From Paenibacillus naphthalenovorans (lineage in GTDB: Bacteria; Bacillota; Bacilli; Paenibacillales; NBRC-103111): a DNA stretch of 64,000 nucleotides. The DNA lies in NCBI RefSeq assembly GCF_900099895.1, contig NZ_FNDY01000008.1, positions 62,001-126,000 of the forward strand, written 5' to 3'. The position numbers and the translations under genes were made by a program. This document shows positions 62,976 through 64,000 of this stretch, one piece after another. Below the pieces are notes generated by a model. The model was not told the DNA's origin. It was given only the letters and a program-made list of their open reading frames with translations, and searched no databases. Position 1 is the first letter of the stretch, and each line of letters starts with the position of its first letter.

Positions 62976-64000
62976 ATGAAAAAAGGAATGAGCGAAGCCG
63001 GGGTTACCCTTATAGGCAATGGTTTCATCGCACTGCTGTGCGTACTGCTTCTGGCGACCGGCCCGTTACAGGTGCTGTCCAATTCATTATATGATTTTAA
63101 TATCAGGCAAACCATGTTGCAAGCACCGCATGAAGACATTCTCGTCATCGGGATAGATGAGCGGTCGATCAAGGAAGCCGGTCCATACCCCTGGGATCGA
63201 AGGATTTATGCGGAACTGATTTCCCGCCTGGAGGAAGCGGGAGCGAAAGTCATCGCTTTCGATATCGAGCTGTATACGGACAGCAATAACCCGGAGAGCG
63301 ACAAGGCGCTGGCCGAAGAGCTTGCCAAACACCGCAATATCCTTATCCCCTCTCATGCCCATGTGGAAGGAGAGTTTCAGCGAACGACCACGGTCAAAGC
63401 GGGCGAGCTGATCAAGGCCCGGTCTGTGACGGATCCGATTCCGATGTTCAGCCGTTCTGTATACAGAACACATATCAACATGACGCTGGACAGCGATGGG
63501 GTAGTCCGCTCCCATTGGATGCAAATTGATACTCCGCGGGGAGTATACCCGACGCTGAGCCTTGCTATGGCGCAGTTGGCCGGGTTGGATGTAAGCCGGT
63601 TTCTGGATTTGCCCTTGATAGACAAACGTCCCCAATCCGAAATGCTGATCCGTTGGGATGGCAAGGAGAACGATTTCGAAACCGTTTCTTTCATTGACGC
63701 ATGGAATGGAACGGTGCCTGCCGAGACGTTCCGCGACCGTCTGGTGCTTGTGGGCTACACCGCCCCCGGGTCCGATCAAGGGATTACGCCCGTAGAGAAG
63801 CACATGCATATGGTTTACGCGCATGCCAATATACTGAATCAGATTTTAACGGGCCAAGTGATTACCCCGGTGCATAAGGCATTTGGGATGGCGCTGGCTT
63901 TACTTACCATGCTGCTGCTCGGCTTCAGCACCTGGAGACTGAAGGCTAATGCGGGCATCATCGCGGCGTCAGGCGTCATTCTTATGCTGTTCGGCGGCCA
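62976..64000 (+). CDS. CHASE2-domain membrane receptor, partial at the window edge
   Basis: A reading frame open to the window end encodes at least 341 residues. After an N-terminal membrane helix (GNGFIALLCVLLLATGPLQV) comes an extracellular CHASE2 domain (HEDILVIGIDERSIKEAGPY, WDRRIYAELISRLEEAGAKV, FRDRLVLVGYTAPGSDQGIT), followed by at least one further helix (MALALLTMLLLGFSTW). CHASE2 proteins sense external signals and usually continue into a cyclase, kinase or GGDEF domain, which lies beyond the right edge. ATG 62976 follows TAGGGGGT. The output domain is unknown. Confidence 0.88.
   Translation, partial: MKKGMSEAGVTLIGNGFIALLCVLLLATGPLQVLSNSLYDFNIRQTMLQAPHEDILVIGIDERSIKEAGPYPWDRRIYAELISRLEEAGAKVIAFDIELYTDSNNPESDKALAEELAKHRNILIPSHAHVEGEFQRTTTVKAGELIKARSVTDPIPMFSRSVYRTHINMTLDSDGVVRSHWMQIDTPRGVYPTLSLAMAQLAGLDVSRFLDLPLIDKRPQSEMLIRWDGKENDFETVSFIDAWNGTVPAETFRDRLVLVGYTAPGSDQGITPVEKHMHMVYAHANILNQILTGQVITPVHKAFGMALALLTMLLLGFSTWRLKANAGIIAASGVILMLFGG

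Overview
The window reads as a chromosomal segment of a Paenibacillus-like member of the Bacillota. This is inferred, not tested. It rests on strong AGGAGG-type ribosome binding sites, frequent TTG and GTG starts, a GC content near 50 percent, sigma-A promoters and Bacillales families such as YtpB, CshA, GltC-like LysR, YugP, DUF4247/DUF4178 and GlnR/TnrA control. I saw no rRNA, tRNA, CRISPR array or intact prophage. Mobile DNA is limited to three decayed insertion sequence remnants (IS3, IS110 and IS1182 types).

Layout. 1-4.3 kb: a class I c-di-GMP riboswitch with a small orphan gene, an RNA methyltransferase, an O-methyltransferase and aspartase. 4.3-10.4 kb: an IclR regulator divergent from a five-gene operon (substrate-binding lipoprotein, ATPase, two permeases, M20 peptidase), with a strong promoter and a perfect inverted repeat between them. 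10.5-15.2 kb: on the minus strand an MFS exporter, a phosphoesterase and a three-gene ABC-2 exporter. 15.4-25.5 kb: a CapA-like protein, an IS3 remnant, a DUF92 membrane protein, an unlisted 33-residue membrane peptide, a secreted beta-propeller protein, a PAS-PAS-GGDEF cyclase, LapA and PepF. 25.6-30 kb: a TerC protein with an AbrB-like tail under a manganese riboswitch, small proteins, a methyltransferase behind a long hairpin, a cold-shock gene, a possible ncRNA, an IS110 remnant and a nitroreductase.

30-37.2 kb: MFS and MATE transporters, then a likely operon of two unknown genes, the C35 terpene synthase ytpB and pfkA, followed by a peroxiredoxin and ung. 37.3-42.5 kb: a broken DUF4015 gene, an MFS paralogue, tatA, a YitT protein, a collapsed IS1182 element and the DUF4247/DUF4178 pair. 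42.5-50 kb: cshA, a DUF624 protein, a 6S RNA, transaldolase, and xylB/xylR with a clear operator between them. 50-64 kb: tpx, a GltC-like regulator, yugP, a MerR regulator, a GlnR/TnrA-controlled amtB followed by DUF294 and DEDDh exonuclease genes, a JAMM peptidase, an MFS exporter, a thioredoxin-like protein, cimA, dinB-mobB, ferredoxin and the start of a CHASE2 receptor.

Most of the window is ordinary core genome. The parts most worth following up are the amtB-DUF294-exonuclease cluster, the TerC-AbrB fusion under its Mn switch, the c-di-GMP switch with an orphan effector, the possible two-start PepF, the structured RNA region after csp, and the small proteins missed by length cutoffs.
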